A DNA stretch of 64,000 bases, from assembly GCA_963721115.1 (NCBI GenBank), contig CAVRIA010000004.1:372001-436000 (forward strand), in the 5' to 3' direction. This document shows, piece by piece, positions 1 to 8,319 of the stretch (positions are counted from its first letter, which is position 1; each line of letters begins with the position of its first letter). A program made the position numbers and the translations under genes. The notes beneath the pieces are model-generated. The model had not been told where the DNA came from. It did no database searches and saw only the letters and a program-made list of their open reading frames with translations. This DNA comes from CAVRIA01 sp963721115. GTDB lineage: Bacteria; Desulfobacterota; Binatia; HRBIN30; CADEER01.

Positions 1-218
1 AGGACTTCAGTCAGCGCTGGAACACGGCCCAGCAGATGCTCGGCTCCGTGTTCGATCTCGAGAAGACCGCCTTCCGGGGCACACCCGACCAGGTCGTGGA
101 GCAGCTGCAGAAACGGCGCGAGCAGGGGGTGACGTTCTTCACCTTCCTGCTCGGGGACTTCCACGCCCCGGAGAGCCTGGAGTTGTTCGCCGAGAAGGTG
201 GTGCCGGCGTTTCGCTGA
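1..218 (+). CDS. LLM-class flavin-dependent oxidoreductase, C-terminal end (partial)
   Basis: The reading frame is open from the left edge (first full codon at base 3) and ends at a stop at 216-218, so only about 71 C-terminal residues are present. The tail contains the pattern GTPDQVVEQLQKRREQGVT followed by a hydrophobic strand and an ending of the type LELFAEKVVPAFR. This matches the last helix and strand of luciferase-like (F420/FMN-dependent) monooxygenases, where a sentence of the form 'G(S/T)P(E/D)xV(A/V)ExLxxxxxxG' closes the TIM barrel. Substrate cannot be deduced from this piece. The neighbouring LysR gene is convergent and only 8 bases away. Confidence is good for the family, none for the reaction. 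Confidence 0.75.
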   Translation, partial: DFSQRWNTAQQMLGSVFDLEKTAFRGTPDQVVEQLQKRREQGVTFFTFLLGDFHAPESLELFAEKVVPAFR

Positions 219-226
219 GCGGGCGG

Positions 227-1114
227 TTACTGGATGTCCTCGCGCTTCAGGATCTCGATGAACTTCACCGCCGCCGGCGACAGGTGGCGCCCGCGCTTGT
301 GAATGATGCCCAGCGGACGCAGCAGGGTTTCGTTGGAGAGGCGCACGACCTTGATCGTGCCGTGCTCGACCTCGTGTTGGACCGCCGGCAACGGAACGAT
401 TGCCAAGCCCTGACCGATCTCGACCGCGCGCTTGATGGTCTCGATGTTGTCGTACTCGCCGTTGTAGCGCACCGTGACGTGATGGTTGCGCAGCATCTGG
501 TCGGTTGCTTTGCGGGTGGCGATGTCCCGCTCGTAGGCGATCATGGTTTCGCCCTCGAGCTTGGCGACCGGAATGCGCTTGGCGTTGGCCAGCGGATGAT
601 CGGGCGGGCAGGCGAGCACCAAGTGATCGTCGCGCATGGGAATGACGGAGATCTGCGGGTGCTTCTGGGGATAGGCGACGATGCCCAGATCGATCTGCTG
701 GGCGATGACGTTCTCGTAGATCTTGTTGGGGCGCGAGTACTCGACGTGGACGTTGACCTCGGGAAAATTTCGCAGGTACTCCTTCATGTAGGCGGGGAGC
801 TCGTGCAGACCGACGCTGTAGACGATTGCCACGCGCAGGTGACCGCCGATGACCGAGCAGCTGTGCTGCAGCTCCGCTTCGACGTCGTGATAGCGATCGA
901 TGACCTCCCGACTCGCTCGGTAGAGGATGTCGCCCTGCGGCGTCGGCTTGGCACCTCCCCGACTGCGCTCCAGCAGCTTGCACCGGTATTTCGCTTCCAA
1001 AGCCCGCAGCTGCTGGCTGACGGCCGACTGAGTGATGAAGTTCTGAGAGGCAGCGAGGGAAAAACTGCCGGTCTCGACGACGTCGCAGAAGACTTTCAGT
1101 GTCTCGATATGCAT
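227..1114 (-). CDS. LysR-family transcriptional regulator
   Basis: A 295-residue protein, normal length for LysR-type regulators. Residues 1-60 form the winged helix-turn-helix: METLKVF-like first helix, then SLAASQNFITQSAVSQQLRA, the classic LysR recognition helix with SxVSxxLxxLE spacing. The rest is the two-lobed periplasmic-binding-protein-like effector domain (GGHLRVAIVYS at about residue 90 starts it; GQGLAIVPLPAV near 240 is the usual second-lobe strand). Such proteins bind DNA as tetramers and respond to a small metabolite. The target and inducer are unknown. The gene points away from the small gene at 1191, with a 76-base divergent region that is the likely site of autoregulation. 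Confidence 0.93.
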   Translation of the reverse strand: MHIETLKVFCDVVETGSFSLAASQNFITQSAVSQQLRALEAKYRCKLLERSRGGAKPTPQGDILYRASREVIDRYHDVEAELQHSCSVIGGHLRVAIVYSVGLHELPAYMKEYLRNFPEVNVHVEYSRPNKIYENVIAQQIDLGIVAYPQKHPQISVIPMRDDHLVLACPPDHPLANAKRIPVAKLEGETMIAYERDIATRKATDQMLRNHHVTVRYNGEYDNIETIKRAVEIGQGLAIVPLPAVQHEVEHGTIKVVRLSNETLLRPLGIIHKRGRHLSPAAVKFIEILKREDIQ

Positions 1115-1190
1115 AACTTCTGCTAATCTTAGGCGCGGTCATGGGGAAGTCAAGCAGGGGGTCCGCGATTCGTTCGCGGCGCAGTCGGCG

Positions 1191-1508
1191 ATGAGCAAGC
1201 GGCGTCGAGGCGAAGGGCTTTCGGTGAAGTCGGAGCGTCTGCTCGACGAGCTCGGGGTGCGGCGCGCCTTCGAGCGCGGCGCGGCGCTGGTTCCGGTGGG
1301 TCCGGTGTATCGGTTGAACGACGATCGCCGCGCCCGGCTCGCCTTCTCGCACGATGAACAGGGGCGGGTTTGCGTCGGCTACGCCGTCGACGAGGAAGGA
1401 CACTGGGCGATGGCGGAAGCCGAGGTCTACTCGGCCCGAGCGCTGGGGTACTACCAGCGCCGTTTGCGCCGTGTCGGACAGGTCGAGCACGCCGACTCGC
1501 GGGAGTGA
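1191..1508 (+). CDS. Small basic hypothetical protein
   Basis: A 105-residue protein starting at ATG 1191. It begins with a basic stretch (SKRRRGEG) and has an N-terminal predicted helix followed by what looks like a small beta sheet (ALVPVGPVYRLNDDRRARLAF, then GRVCVGYAVDEEGHWAMAEA). It has no signal peptide, membrane segment or recognisable catalytic motif, and I do not recognise the family. Codon use is strongly GC3-biased like its neighbours, which supports it being a real gene. Overlapping open frames at 1354-1959 and 1370-1555 lack such support. It lies between a divergent LysR regulator and crcB, 59 bases upstream of the latter. Confidence 0.6.
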   Translation: MSKRRRGEGLSVKSERLLDELGVRRAFERGAALVPVGPVYRLNDDRRARLAFSHDEQGRVCVGYAVDEEGHWAMAEAEVYSARALGYYQRRLRRVGQVEHADSRE

Positions 1509-1567
1509 GCGCGGTCCCGGGCCGCGCCGGATTTGCCCGCTGCCTCGACGCGTGATTAGAAGGTCGG

Positions 1568-1945
1568 GTGTGGCGCGCATTGCTGGTGGGGATTGGCGGC
1601 TTCGCCGGATCGGTCGGGCGCTACTGGTTGGCGGGTGGCGCACAGGGTCTGGTGAACTCGGACTTTCCGGCCGGGACGCTGGCGGTCAACGTCGGCGGAA
1701 GTCTGTTGCTGGGCATCCTGATGACGGCCTCCATCGACCGCGGGTTGCTCGATCCGGACTTGCGGCTGCTGCTGGCGGTCGGATTCTGTGGCGGCTTCAC
1801 CACCATGTCGACGTTCAGCTTCGAGACGTTCTCTCTCATGGAAAGGGGCCTCACGGGCCTCGCCCTGGGCAACGTCGCCCTGACGCTGCTCTCGTGTCTC
1901 GCTTCCGTGTGGGCTGGATCGATCCTGGTACGCCTGCTCTGGTGA
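1568..1945 (+). CDS. crcB: Fluoride ion channel CrcB/Fluc
   Basis: A 125-residue integral membrane protein with four hydrophobic segments, the standard length for Fluc channels, which work as dual-topology dimers exporting fluoride across the inner membrane. Diagnostic segments are GIGGFAGSVGRYWLAG at the N-terminus, AGTLAVNVGGSLLLGIL in helix 2 (the conserved Asn of the pore), and VGFCGGFTTMSTFSFET in helix 3, containing the GGxTTxSTF break that carries the central Na+ site and the fluoride-track Phe. The start codon is GTG at 1568; no ATG lies upstream in frame in a plausible place. The gene is followed 10 bases later by a DUF190 gene, a common partner of crcB. I looked for a fluoride riboswitch upstream and did not see one. 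Confidence 0.95.
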   Translation: MWRALLVGIGGFAGSVGRYWLAGGAQGLVNSDFPAGTLAVNVGGSLLLGILMTASIDRGLLDPDLRLLLAVGFCGGFTTMSTFSFETFSLMERGLTGLALGNVALTLLSCLASVWAGSILVRLLW

Positions 1946-1955
1946 GGAGGAAATC

Positions 1956-2306
1956 ATGAAGATCGCCGGCGATGGAAAGCTCCTGCGCATCTTCCTGGGC
2001 GAGTCCGACCGCTTTGGCGGACACTCTCTCTACGAAGCGATCGTCCGCAAGGCGCGCGAGGTCGGACTGGCGGGAGCCACGGTGTGGCGCGGGATCGAGG
2101 GGTACGGCGCCGCCAGCCGCATCCATACCGCCAGCATCCTGCGCCTGTCCGAGGACCTGCCGGTGCTGATCGAGATCGTCGATACGGAGGAAAAGATTCG
2201 CGCCGCGCTGCCGCAGTTCGAGGCGATGATCGAGGAGTCGGGCGGCGGCGGACTGGTCACGCTCGAGAAGGCGGAGATCATTCGCTACACGCACGGGCAG
2301 TCGTGA
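1956..2306 (+). CDS. DUF190 family protein (crcB-associated)
   Basis: A 116-residue soluble protein starting at ATG 1956 after a GAGGAGG-type ribosome site (bases 1943-1949). The sequence begins with GDGKLLRIFLGESDRFGG, then YEAIVRKAREVGLAGATVWRG, IEGYG and a C-terminal ferredoxin-like fold with PVLIEIVDTEEKI. These are the conserved elements of DUF190, a PII/GlnB-like fold family that is recurrently encoded next to crcB, sometimes fused to it. The function is not established; a role in fluoride response or channel regulation is inferred only from this recurrent linkage. The 10-base spacing indicates co-transcription with crcB. Confidence 0.9.
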   Translation: MKIAGDGKLLRIFLGESDRFGGHSLYEAIVRKAREVGLAGATVWRGIEGYGAASRIHTASILRLSEDLPVLIEIVDTEEKIRAALPQFEAMIEESGGGGLVTLEKAEIIRYTHGQS

Positions 2307-2352
2307 GCGCGGCAGGCAGCCGCGGTTGCGACGGCGCCCGGGGGACCTGCAG

Positions 2353-2712
2353 ATGAAGCCGACACAATTGCATCATGCATCGATCCGCATCGCCGACCTG
2401 AAGAGGTCGCGGGCTTTCTACCAAAACCTGCTCGGATTGCAGCCGATCGAACGTCCCGATCTCGGCTTCCCCGGCGCCTGGTATGGCGTCGGTGCCGGAC
2501 AGCTTCACCTGATCGAGCGCGAGCCGTTGCCCTCGAAGATCGATCCGACCGGGCCGCATTTCGCCATCGAAGTGGAGGATCTCGATGCGGCGCGGCGCGA
2601 GCTCGCGGCGGCCGGGGTGGAGGTTCTGGACCCGGGAGGCGATCAGCTCTGGGCCCTCGACCCCGACGGGAACACGGTCGAGATCACTCGTCTCCGGGGC
2701 TCGGCGTCTTGA
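2353..2712 (+). CDS. VOC-family (glyoxalase/bleomycin-resistance-like) metalloprotein
   Basis: A 119-residue protein, the length of a single two-module VOC domain. It opens with QLHHASIRIADLKRSRAFYQ, whose His is the usual first metal ligand, continues with LLGLQPIERPDLGFPGAWY, and ends with a strand of type LWALDPDGNTVEITR, where the Glu of the DPxGNxVE motif is the last metal ligand. An internal His in GQLHLIE supplies the third. This pattern fits dioxygenases and glyoxalase-like lyases or isomerases; the substrate is unknown. The start at ATG 2353 is chosen because the VOC fold begins immediately after it; a TTG at 2326 would add nine residues of no known role. The 3' end overlaps the convergent DUF4340 gene by 29 bases. 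Confidence 0.88.
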   Translation: MKPTQLHHASIRIADLKRSRAFYQNLLGLQPIERPDLGFPGAWYGVGAGQLHLIEREPLPSKIDPTGPHFAIEVEDLDAARRELAAAGVEVLDPGGDQLWALDPDGNTVEITRLRGSAS

Positions 2713-3259
2713 TCGAGGTGCCGGTGGTCAAGGCGTTGACCGCCTTCTCGAACTCCCACTGAATGAGCGCGCCCGTGAGCACGACGCGTCCCGAGCGGCC
2801 GAGCTGCACGTAGAGGCCGGTCGCCGGTGGGTTGCTGTCGCCGAGCCGCAGCTCGATCGGTGGCCCATCGTCGCGGATCAGGTCGATCTCGCCGCGAGGG
2901 GGAGCGAGCCCGTGCGAGGGGAGGTCGCTCGGCGCGACGTCGAAGCGCATGATGACCGCCAGATCCAGGAGGTTGTGAAGAAAGTCGTCGAGGAGATCGG
3001 GGCGCGTCGTATCGGTCCAGCTTCCGTCGGCTCGTGTCGTCTGCAGGGTCAACGATCCGCGCCGCAGGTGGATGGTGCGAATTTCCTTCGGTTCGAAGGA
3101 GAGCAACTTCTCCACCCCTTCGGCCGGAGGTGTCCCGCGCGGCGACACCAGCTCCTGGAAGGATTTTCCGTGGCGCAGATCGGAGCGGATGTCGAGCCAC
3201 GCCCACGTCGTGGCGGCGAGCACCAGGAGAGCGAGGCCGAGCGTTCCTCTCCATCCCAC
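2684..3259 (-). CDS. DUF4340-like protein of the Gld-type exporter operon
   Basis: A 191-residue protein with one N-terminal membrane anchor (GTLGLALLVLAATTWAWLDI, residues about 5-24) and an extracytoplasmic remainder. Motifs such as LLSFEPKEIRTIHLRRG, DGSWT and LPSHGLAPPRGEIDLI followed by LRLGDSNPPATGLYVQLG match the repeating DUF4340 fold that accompanies GldA/GldF/GldG-like ABC systems. Known DUF4340 proteins are usually longer with two repeats, so this may be a single-repeat form. It is the last gene of a four-gene minus-strand operon, starting 1 base after the end of the GldG-like gene. Its 3' end overlaps the VOC gene. Function is inferred only from the operon. Confidence 0.8.
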   Translation of the reverse strand: MGWRGTLGLALLVLAATTWAWLDIRSDLRHGKSFQELVSPRGTPPAEGVEKLLSFEPKEIRTIHLRRGSLTLQTTRADGSWTDTTRPDLLDDFLHNLLDLAVIMRFDVAPSDLPSHGLAPPRGEIDLIRDDGPPIELRLGDSNPPATGLYVQLGRSGRVVLTGALIQWEFEKAVNALTTGTSIKTPSPGDE

Positions 3260-3260
3260 G

Positions 3261-4670
3261 TCAGCGCCCCCCGCGTTTGCGCCGCCGCACCACCGTGACG
3301 ATGGAGCCGAGGCCGAGGCAGGTGACGGGGATCAACGCCACGACCACCCAGAAGATCACGCGCCCCTGACCGGCGCTGAGAAAGATGGGCGACATGGTGC
3401 CTCGGGTCAGGCCCTTGTGGCGGACGGCGACCAATTGCTGGTCCTCCGCCAAGAGGGCCACGGAGCTCATGAACAGGTCCTTGTTCCCCAACAGGTTGAG
3501 GTAGAAGTTGGTCGCGAAGTCCGAGTCGCCGTATGCGATGAGCTTGCCGGGGGGCTGCTCCGCCCCGCCGCGAACGCCGCGATCGAAGGTCGCCTCGACG
3601 CCGACCGGCAGAGGGCCCGGCTCGTCCACGCCACGGCGGAACTGGGCATTCTCGTTCGGTGCGGCGCGCGCGTCCTTCAAGGCCCAGCTCTCGGGGCTGG
3701 TAGCCGCGATGGCGACGGCGTGGACGCCGGCAGGCGGCTGGTCGAGCGGGCGAACCGTGCGCGCCAGGGAGAGGACGGCGGGCGAGCTGAGGCTGTCGTG
3801 GAAGGTCTCGGTGCGGAAGCGGAGTACCTGGGGCATGAAGCTGTCGGCGCCGATGAAGCGGTTCTGCTCGTCGACGATGAGGTCATTCGCGGCCGTGACG
3901 CCGGATTCGCGCAGGAAGCGGATCACGCTCGGCGGCGCATCCGGATCGACCAGGATCAGCACCTTGCCGCCGCCCCGCAGAAAACGCAGCAGCGATGCGC
4001 CCTCGCCCGGCAGGAGCTCGTGCGACGGGCCGGCGAGGATGACGACCGTGCAGTCCGCCGGGACGCCCGTCGAAGGAATCGTCGTGATCTCCTCGATCGT
4101 GAAGTGTTCGCGTTCCAGGGCTTTGCCCACCTCGCTGTATCCGGAGCGGTCGTCGGCGCTGCCCGGACTCCGCTCTCCGTGGCCGGTCACGAAGCACAGC
4201 CTCCGCGGCCCCTTGGTCGAGTAGCGCAGCAGGGTGTTGGTGATGGTGCCCTCGTCGATGCTGTGCAGGACCGACGTCTCCCCGCCCACGTCGATCACGC
4301 CGGTATTGTAGCTGGAGATCCGGTACTTGTTCGCCAATCCGGGGGAGCGGTCCAGGTCGAGCAGCCGGAACCGGATCGACGGCGCGGCGGACTGGAACTG
4401 CTCGAGCAGGTCCCTCATCTCGCGCCGTCTGCCGGGGGTCTGGCTGCTGTAGAACACCGTGATCTCCGCCTTCTTGTCGAAGTGCGAGGCGACCTTCTCG
4501 GCCTGAGGCGAGAGGATGAACTGCTTCGTCGGCGTGGTGTCGAAGCGGACATTGTGCCGCGCGGCAAGGAACTCGAGAACCGCGAACAGGACGACGGCGA
4601 GGATGACCTGAACGCCGAGCTGCAAGGATCCGCGCCGCGACGGAGTCATCCAGCCGGACAAAAGGTTCAC
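3261..4670 (-). CDS. GldG-like ABC-transporter-associated membrane protein
   Basis: A 469-residue protein with a membrane helix near the N-terminus (residues about 17-38, QLGVQVILAVVLFAVLEFLA) and another at the C-terminus (VIFWVVVALIPVTCLGLGSI), enclosing a large extracytoplasmic domain. Internal features are LSPQAEKVASHFDKKAEITVF, a typical start of the GldG/ABC-2-associated DUF7088 domain, and GHGERSPG plus TVVILAGP and GGKVLILVDPDAPP, typical of the following glutamine-amidotransferase-like fold. In Bacteroidetes GldG works with GldA and GldF in gliding; in other phyla homologous sets are uncharacterised exporters. Here it sits between the permease (4-base overlap) and the DUF4340 gene. 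Confidence 0.87.
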   Translation of the reverse strand: MNLLSGWMTPSRRGSLQLGVQVILAVVLFAVLEFLAARHNVRFDTTPTKQFILSPQAEKVASHFDKKAEITVFYSSQTPGRRREMRDLLEQFQSAAPSIRFRLLDLDRSPGLANKYRISSYNTGVIDVGGETSVLHSIDEGTITNTLLRYSTKGPRRLCFVTGHGERSPGSADDRSGYSEVGKALEREHFTIEEITTIPSTGVPADCTVVILAGPSHELLPGEGASLLRFLRGGGKVLILVDPDAPPSVIRFLRESGVTAANDLIVDEQNRFIGADSFMPQVLRFRTETFHDSLSSPAVLSLARTVRPLDQPPAGVHAVAIAATSPESWALKDARAAPNENAQFRRGVDEPGPLPVGVEATFDRGVRGGAEQPPGKLIAYGDSDFATNFYLNLLGNKDLFMSSVALLAEDQQLVAVRHKGLTRGTMSPIFLSAGQGRVIFWVVVALIPVTCLGLGSIVTVVRRRKRGGR

Positions 4671-5413
4671 CTCAGCGCACTCCCCGCCAGTTGCGCACGT
4701 TCAACGACTGCCAGGTGAGGAACAGGAAGAAGGCAGGTGAAGAGAAGGAAGAAGACGATGTCGCGCGTGTCGATCACGCCGCGGGTGAAATTGTAGAAGT
4801 GATCGAAGAGCGAGAGACCGAGCAGGTACTGCAGGAAGGCCTGGTTGGTGGCCTCCTCGTTCCAGGTGAGGAACCAGAAGAAGAAGAGGATGCCGTAGGT
4901 GACCATGGCACTGACCACCTGATTCTCGGTCAGGGAGGAGACGAACATGCCGCAGGCGATGAAGCCGGTGCCGAGAAGCAGCATCCCCAGATAGGCGGCC
5001 ACCAGCGGCCCGGTGTCGAAAGCGTAGAAGTGGTGGAAGAGGAACGGGCCGATCGCTGTCGGAAGCAGCATGGCCAGAAGGAATACCCAGGCGGCGAGGA
5101 ACTTCCCGGCGACGATCTCTCCATCGCGCACCGGATAGGTCCACAGCAGCTCGATCGTCCCCAGCTTCTTTTCCTCGGAGAACAGCCGCATGGTGACCAG
5201 CGGCAAGACGAGGAGGGCCACCAGGCGCATGTCGAGAAAGAAGAACTGCCACAGTCCGCTCGGAAGCGTGAAGCCGCCGAACAGAATGAAGAAAACCAGA
5301 TCGCTGTAGAAGAAATACCCGCTCAGAAGGAAGAAGACGGCGAGCAGCACGTAGGCGATGAACGAGCCGAAGAACGAGTGCAGCTCACGCCGGCAGATTA
5401 CGAGTAGTTTCAT
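4667..5413 (-). CDS. ABC-2 type permease, GldF-like
   Basis: A 248-residue polytopic membrane protein with about six hydrophobic segments. It begins with KLLVICRRELHSFFGSFIAYV, the RRELxxxFxSPxAY-type signature of ABC-2/GldF permeases, and contains LFSEEKKLGTIELLWTYPV, the conserved cytoplasmic coupling element EExxxGTxExLxxxPV. It is the membrane channel half of the exporter whose ATPase is encoded immediately upstream. The start at 5413 lies inside the ATPase gene (29-base overlap), which favours translational coupling. The substrate is unknown. Confidence 0.9.
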   Translation of the reverse strand: MKLLVICRRELHSFFGSFIAYVLLAVFFLLSGYFFYSDLVFFILFGGFTLPSGLWQFFFLDMRLVALLVLPLVTMRLFSEEKKLGTIELLWTYPVRDGEIVAGKFLAAWVFLLAMLLPTAIGPFLFHHFYAFDTGPLVAAYLGMLLLGTGFIACGMFVSSLTENQVVSAMVTYGILFFFWFLTWNEEATNQAFLQYLLGLSLFDHFYNFTRGVIDTRDIVFFLLFTCLLPVPHLAVVERAQLAGSALR

Positions 5414-6365
5414 CGGGGGTCTCTTCGGCGTCAGTGTCGTTCGCCACCAGGGTCAGGAAAATCTCCTCCAGTGTCAGCGTCACCGGGCGGAGCTCGCGCA
5501 GTCCCCACCCGTGGCACGCGACGGCAGCCGCCACGGCCTCGCGCACGTCCCGATCCTTGGCGGCGGTAAGGGTGAGCGCGAGCGCGCCGCTTCCGCAGCC
5601 GTCGGTCTCTACCCCGAGCACGCCCGGCACCGAGCGCAGGAGGGGGAGGACGTCCTCGGCTGGTCCGGCGACCTCGAGATAGACCTGGGCGTTCTGGCGC
5701 AGGCGTTGGTTCAGGTTGGATGGGGTATCGACCGCGAGGATGCGCCCGCGGTGGATGATGATCACGCGGTCGCACGTCACCTCGACCTCGGAGAGAACGT
5801 GGGTCGACAGGATGACGGTCCGATCGCTCTTCAGATCGCGAATCAGGGCCCGCATGTCGGCGACCTGCTCGGGGTCGAGCCCCGCCGTCGGCTCGTCGAG
5901 GATCAGGATGGGCGGCGATCCGACCAGGGACTGGGCGATCCCTACGCGCTGCCGGAAGCCCTTGGACAGGGTGCCGATCAGGCGCCGCGCGACGGGTCGA
6001 AGCGCGCAGCTCTCCATGGCCTCGACGGCCGCCTTCGCGGCCGCGGCTTTCCGCAGTCCTTTCAGCTCCCCGACGTAGGTCAGGTAGTGCAGCACCGTCA
6101 TGTCGAGGTACAGGGAGACGCGCTCGGGGAAGTACCCGACCGCGGCGCGCGCCCGCAGCGACTCACGCACCACGTCGTAGCCGGCGATGGTCGCGTGGCC
6201 GCGCGTGGGCGGGAACACGCCGGCCAGGATGCGCATCGTCGTGCTCTTACCCGCACCGTTGGGACCCAGGAAGCCGACGATCTCGCCGCGGCCCACCTCG
6301 AAGGAGACATCCTCGATTGCGGTGAAGCTTCCGAATCGTTTGGTGAGCTGCTCGGCGGTGATCAT
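5385..6365 (-). CDS. ABC transporter ATP-binding protein, GldA-like
   Basis: A 326-residue ATPase. Walker A is GPNGAGKST (about residues 34-42), the signature is LSKGFRQRV (about 133-141) rather than LSGGQ, as in GldA/CcmA-type exporters, and Walker B is ILILDEPTAGLD (about 154-165). An H-loop His follows in LSTHVLSEV. The C-terminal 90 residues form an extension seen in drug/gliding exporters. It energises the permease encoded downstream. It is the first gene of the minus-strand operon 6365-2684; its promoter must lie in the 90-base divergent region shared with the M48 gene, where I note an inverted repeat CGGCTC-N5-GAGCCG at about 6397-6413. Confidence 0.93.
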   Translation of the reverse strand: MITAEQLTKRFGSFTAIEDVSFEVGRGEIVGFLGPNGAGKSTTMRILAGVFPPTRGHATIAGYDVVRESLRARAAVGYFPERVSLYLDMTVLHYLTYVGELKGLRKAAAAKAAVEAMESCALRPVARRLIGTLSKGFRQRVGIAQSLVGSPPILILDEPTAGLDPEQVADMRALIRDLKSDRTVILSTHVLSEVEVTCDRVIIIHRGRILAVDTPSNLNQRLRQNAQVYLEVAGPAEDVLPLLRSVPGVLGVETDGCGSGALALTLTAAKDRDVREAVAAAVACHGWGLRELRPVTLTLEEIFLTLVANDTDAEETPDETTRNLPA

Positions 6366-6455
6366 GCAGGTGAACCAATCCTAGTGGACCGCCGGGCTCG
6401 GCTCAAATCGAGCCGGACTTCTCCCGGCGACCGGTCCATCCTAGAATGAAGCGCC

Positions 6456-7277
6456 GTGACCTTCCGACGGACCATACGCGGTGCGGTGCCCTTGGCCGTG
6501 CTCGCCGCAATCTTCTCCGCCTGTGCCACGGTGCCGTACACGCATCGCAGTCAGCTCCTGTTGATGGACGAAGCGCAGATGAACCAGCTGGGGGTGCAGG
6601 CCTATCAGCGGGTCCTACAAAAGGCGGACGTCGTTCGCGATCCTCAGGTCGACAGGGTCGTTCGCGAGGTGGGGAAGCGGATCGCGGCCGCGGCGGACAA
6701 GCCCGACTATCGCTGGGAGTTCACCGTCATCGATGATCCGCGGCAGGTCAATGCCTTTGCCCTGCCGGGGGGTAAAGTAGCCGTCTATACGGGACTGTTT
6801 CCGGTGGCGAAGGACGAAGCGGGACTGGCGGTCGTGCTCGGCCACGAGGTGGCGCACGCCCTGGCGCACCACGGGGCGGAGCGCATGAGCCAGGAGCTCG
6901 TCGCCCAGCTGGTCGGCACCGGCCTGGCAGTCGGTCTCGGCAGCGCGAGCCCGGCGACGCAGACCGCGGTCATGCAGGCGTTCGGTGTCGGTGCCCAGGT
7001 CGGCGTCTTACTGCCGTTCAGCCGCCAACAGGAGTCCGAGGCCGACCACATCGGACTCATCCTGATGGCCAAGGCCGGATACGATCCCGCCGCCGCCGTG
7101 GCGCTCTGGCAGCGCATGGAGAGCCGGGCCGGAGCCGGGCAGGCGCCGCCCGAGCTGCTGTCGACCCATCCCAGTTACGGGACCCGTCTGGAGCACATCC
7201 GCTCCTGGATCCCCGCGGCGCGCGGCTATCTGACCGATCCGGTCGGGCACATCGAACCGCTGCCGGACGTGGACTGA
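6456..7277 (+). CDS. M48-family zinc metalloprotease, lipoprotein
   Basis: A 273-residue secreted protease. A GTG start at 6456 gives a lipoprotein signal peptide (basic MTFRRTIRG, hydrophobic core, lipobox FSAC with the lipidated Cys at about residue 23). The zinc site HEVAH lies at residues 130-134 in VVLGHEVAHALAHHGAER, and the third ligand is the Glu in RQQESEADHIG. This is the LoiP/BepA-type arrangement, which acts on misfolded outer-membrane proteins in the periplasm. A C-terminal LSTHPSYGTRLEHI segment is the typical M48 tail. The protein is too short to hold BepA's TPR domain, so a LoiP-like role is more likely. It is monocistronic and convergent with the Pcs gene. Confidence 0.92.
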   Translation: MTFRRTIRGAVPLAVLAAIFSACATVPYTHRSQLLLMDEAQMNQLGVQAYQRVLQKADVVRDPQVDRVVREVGKRIAAAADKPDYRWEFTVIDDPRQVNAFALPGGKVAVYTGLFPVAKDEAGLAVVLGHEVAHALAHHGAERMSQELVAQLVGTGLAVGLGSASPATQTAVMQAFGVGAQVGVLLPFSRQQESEADHIGLILMAKAGYDPAAAVALWQRMESRAGAGQAPPELLSTHPSYGTRLEHIRSWIPAARGYLTDPVGHIEPLPDVD

Positions 7278-7311
7278 TCCGCTTCTCGCCCGGGGGGTCG
7301 GCGCTGCGCGA

Positions 7312-8040
7312 TCAGGAGATACCTTGCTCCTCGCTCGCGCTGGTGCGCTTTCGGTTGAAATGGAGGTGCAGCGACATGCCGACGTAGTAGACCGGGAAGA
7401 ACAGGCTGGCGATGGCCAGGGCGCGAGACGCGTGCGGCAGTTGGAAAAGCATCCACAGCACCAGACATCCCCACACGGCCCCGAGGACATACGTCGCCCG
7501 GCGCGCCGCCGTCGCCCGGCTCGGGTACAAGTAGCGAATCGGGACGAAGACGAGGAAGCTCAGCACGACCAGCGTGGCGACGTTGAACCAGAGCGGGCCG
7601 CGGAAAACGTACAGGTACAGCACCACGACGTTCCAGTACGACGGGAACCCGGTGAAGAAGTGGTCGGCGGTCTTGGCCTCGGCATGACAGAAGCCGTAGC
7701 CGCTGGCCAGAAGGGGAAGCGCCGCGACCAGGATGCCGCTGGCGCCCGCCGGCACCAGCCCGGCGCGACCGGCGAGGGCGATGGGAACGACGACATAGTT
7801 GAGGTAATCGACGATGTCGTCGAGCTTGGCGCCGTCGAAGAAGGGCAGGACCTGCTTGACCCCGACGCGACGGGCGAGGGTTCCGTCGGTGCAATCGACG
7901 AGGAAGGCGACGACCATCCAGCCGAATGCGGCCGCGTACGATTGCCGGGCAATCGCGTCGAGAGCCAGCAACGCGACCACGGCGCCGCTCGCCGTGTACA
8001 GATGAACCCCCCACGCCGCCAGGTAACGCGCCGTGCTCAT
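7312..8040 (-). CDS. pcs: Phosphatidylcholine synthase (Pcs), CDP-alcohol phosphatidyltransferase
   Basis: A 242-residue inner-membrane enzyme with about eight hydrophobic segments. The catalytic motif starts at DGTLARR and ends at GAKLDDIVD. The spacing between the AR and the G is 12 residues, which is the expanded DGx2ARx12Gx3Dx3D motif of bacterial Pcs rather than the usual x8 of other CDP-alcohol transferases. Pcs condenses CDP-diacylglycerol with choline to give phosphatidylcholine and CMP. The motif GYGFCHAEAKTADHFFTGFP after the active site is also typical of Pcs. The gene is monocistronic and divergent from lptC. Its presence implies choline uptake or scavenging, not seen in this window. 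Confidence 0.9.
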   Translation of the reverse strand: MSTARYLAAWGVHLYTASGAVVALLALDAIARQSYAAAFGWMVVAFLVDCTDGTLARRVGVKQVLPFFDGAKLDDIVDYLNYVVVPIALAGRAGLVPAGASGILVAALPLLASGYGFCHAEAKTADHFFTGFPSYWNVVVLYLYVFRGPLWFNVATLVVLSFLVFVPIRYLYPSRATAARRATYVLGAVWGCLVLWMLFQLPHASRALAIASLFFPVYYVGMSLHLHFNRKRTSASEEQGIS

Positions 8041-8319
8041 CGTTCGTGCGAGGCGCTGATGTTCGGTTCGTAGAGAATGTGCACGGTGTTCCCCCCGGGA
8101 CGAGTCACGTTGTCGAATCGCACAACGATATCAGTTCGCTTTGCTGGGGCGAAGCTGCGGCGCCCCGAGTGTCCTCCTCCGGCCTGCTCGATCGCGCGTC
8201 GAAGGCTTCGCAGAAGGCCCCAGTCGCTGCAGGCTTCCTTTACTCCGTCAGGGGGCGATGTTACCTTCCGCCCGAGCTTCCCCGGAAGCGGTTTCCCCCA
8301 TTTGAATCCTATTGAATCC

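Noticed and set aside
1509..1567. Fluoride riboswitch before crcB
   Set aside because: The 59-base gap does not contain the conserved fluoride-aptamer elements and is too short for a full aptamer with an expression platform.
1354..1959. 201-residue open frame overlapping the small gene and crcB
   Set aside because: Arg/Gly-rich translation without domain; the overlapping crcB is certain.
3072..4718. 548-residue plus-strand open frame opposite the GldG-like gene
   Set aside because: Same antisense effect of GC-rich codon bias; no recognisable domain.
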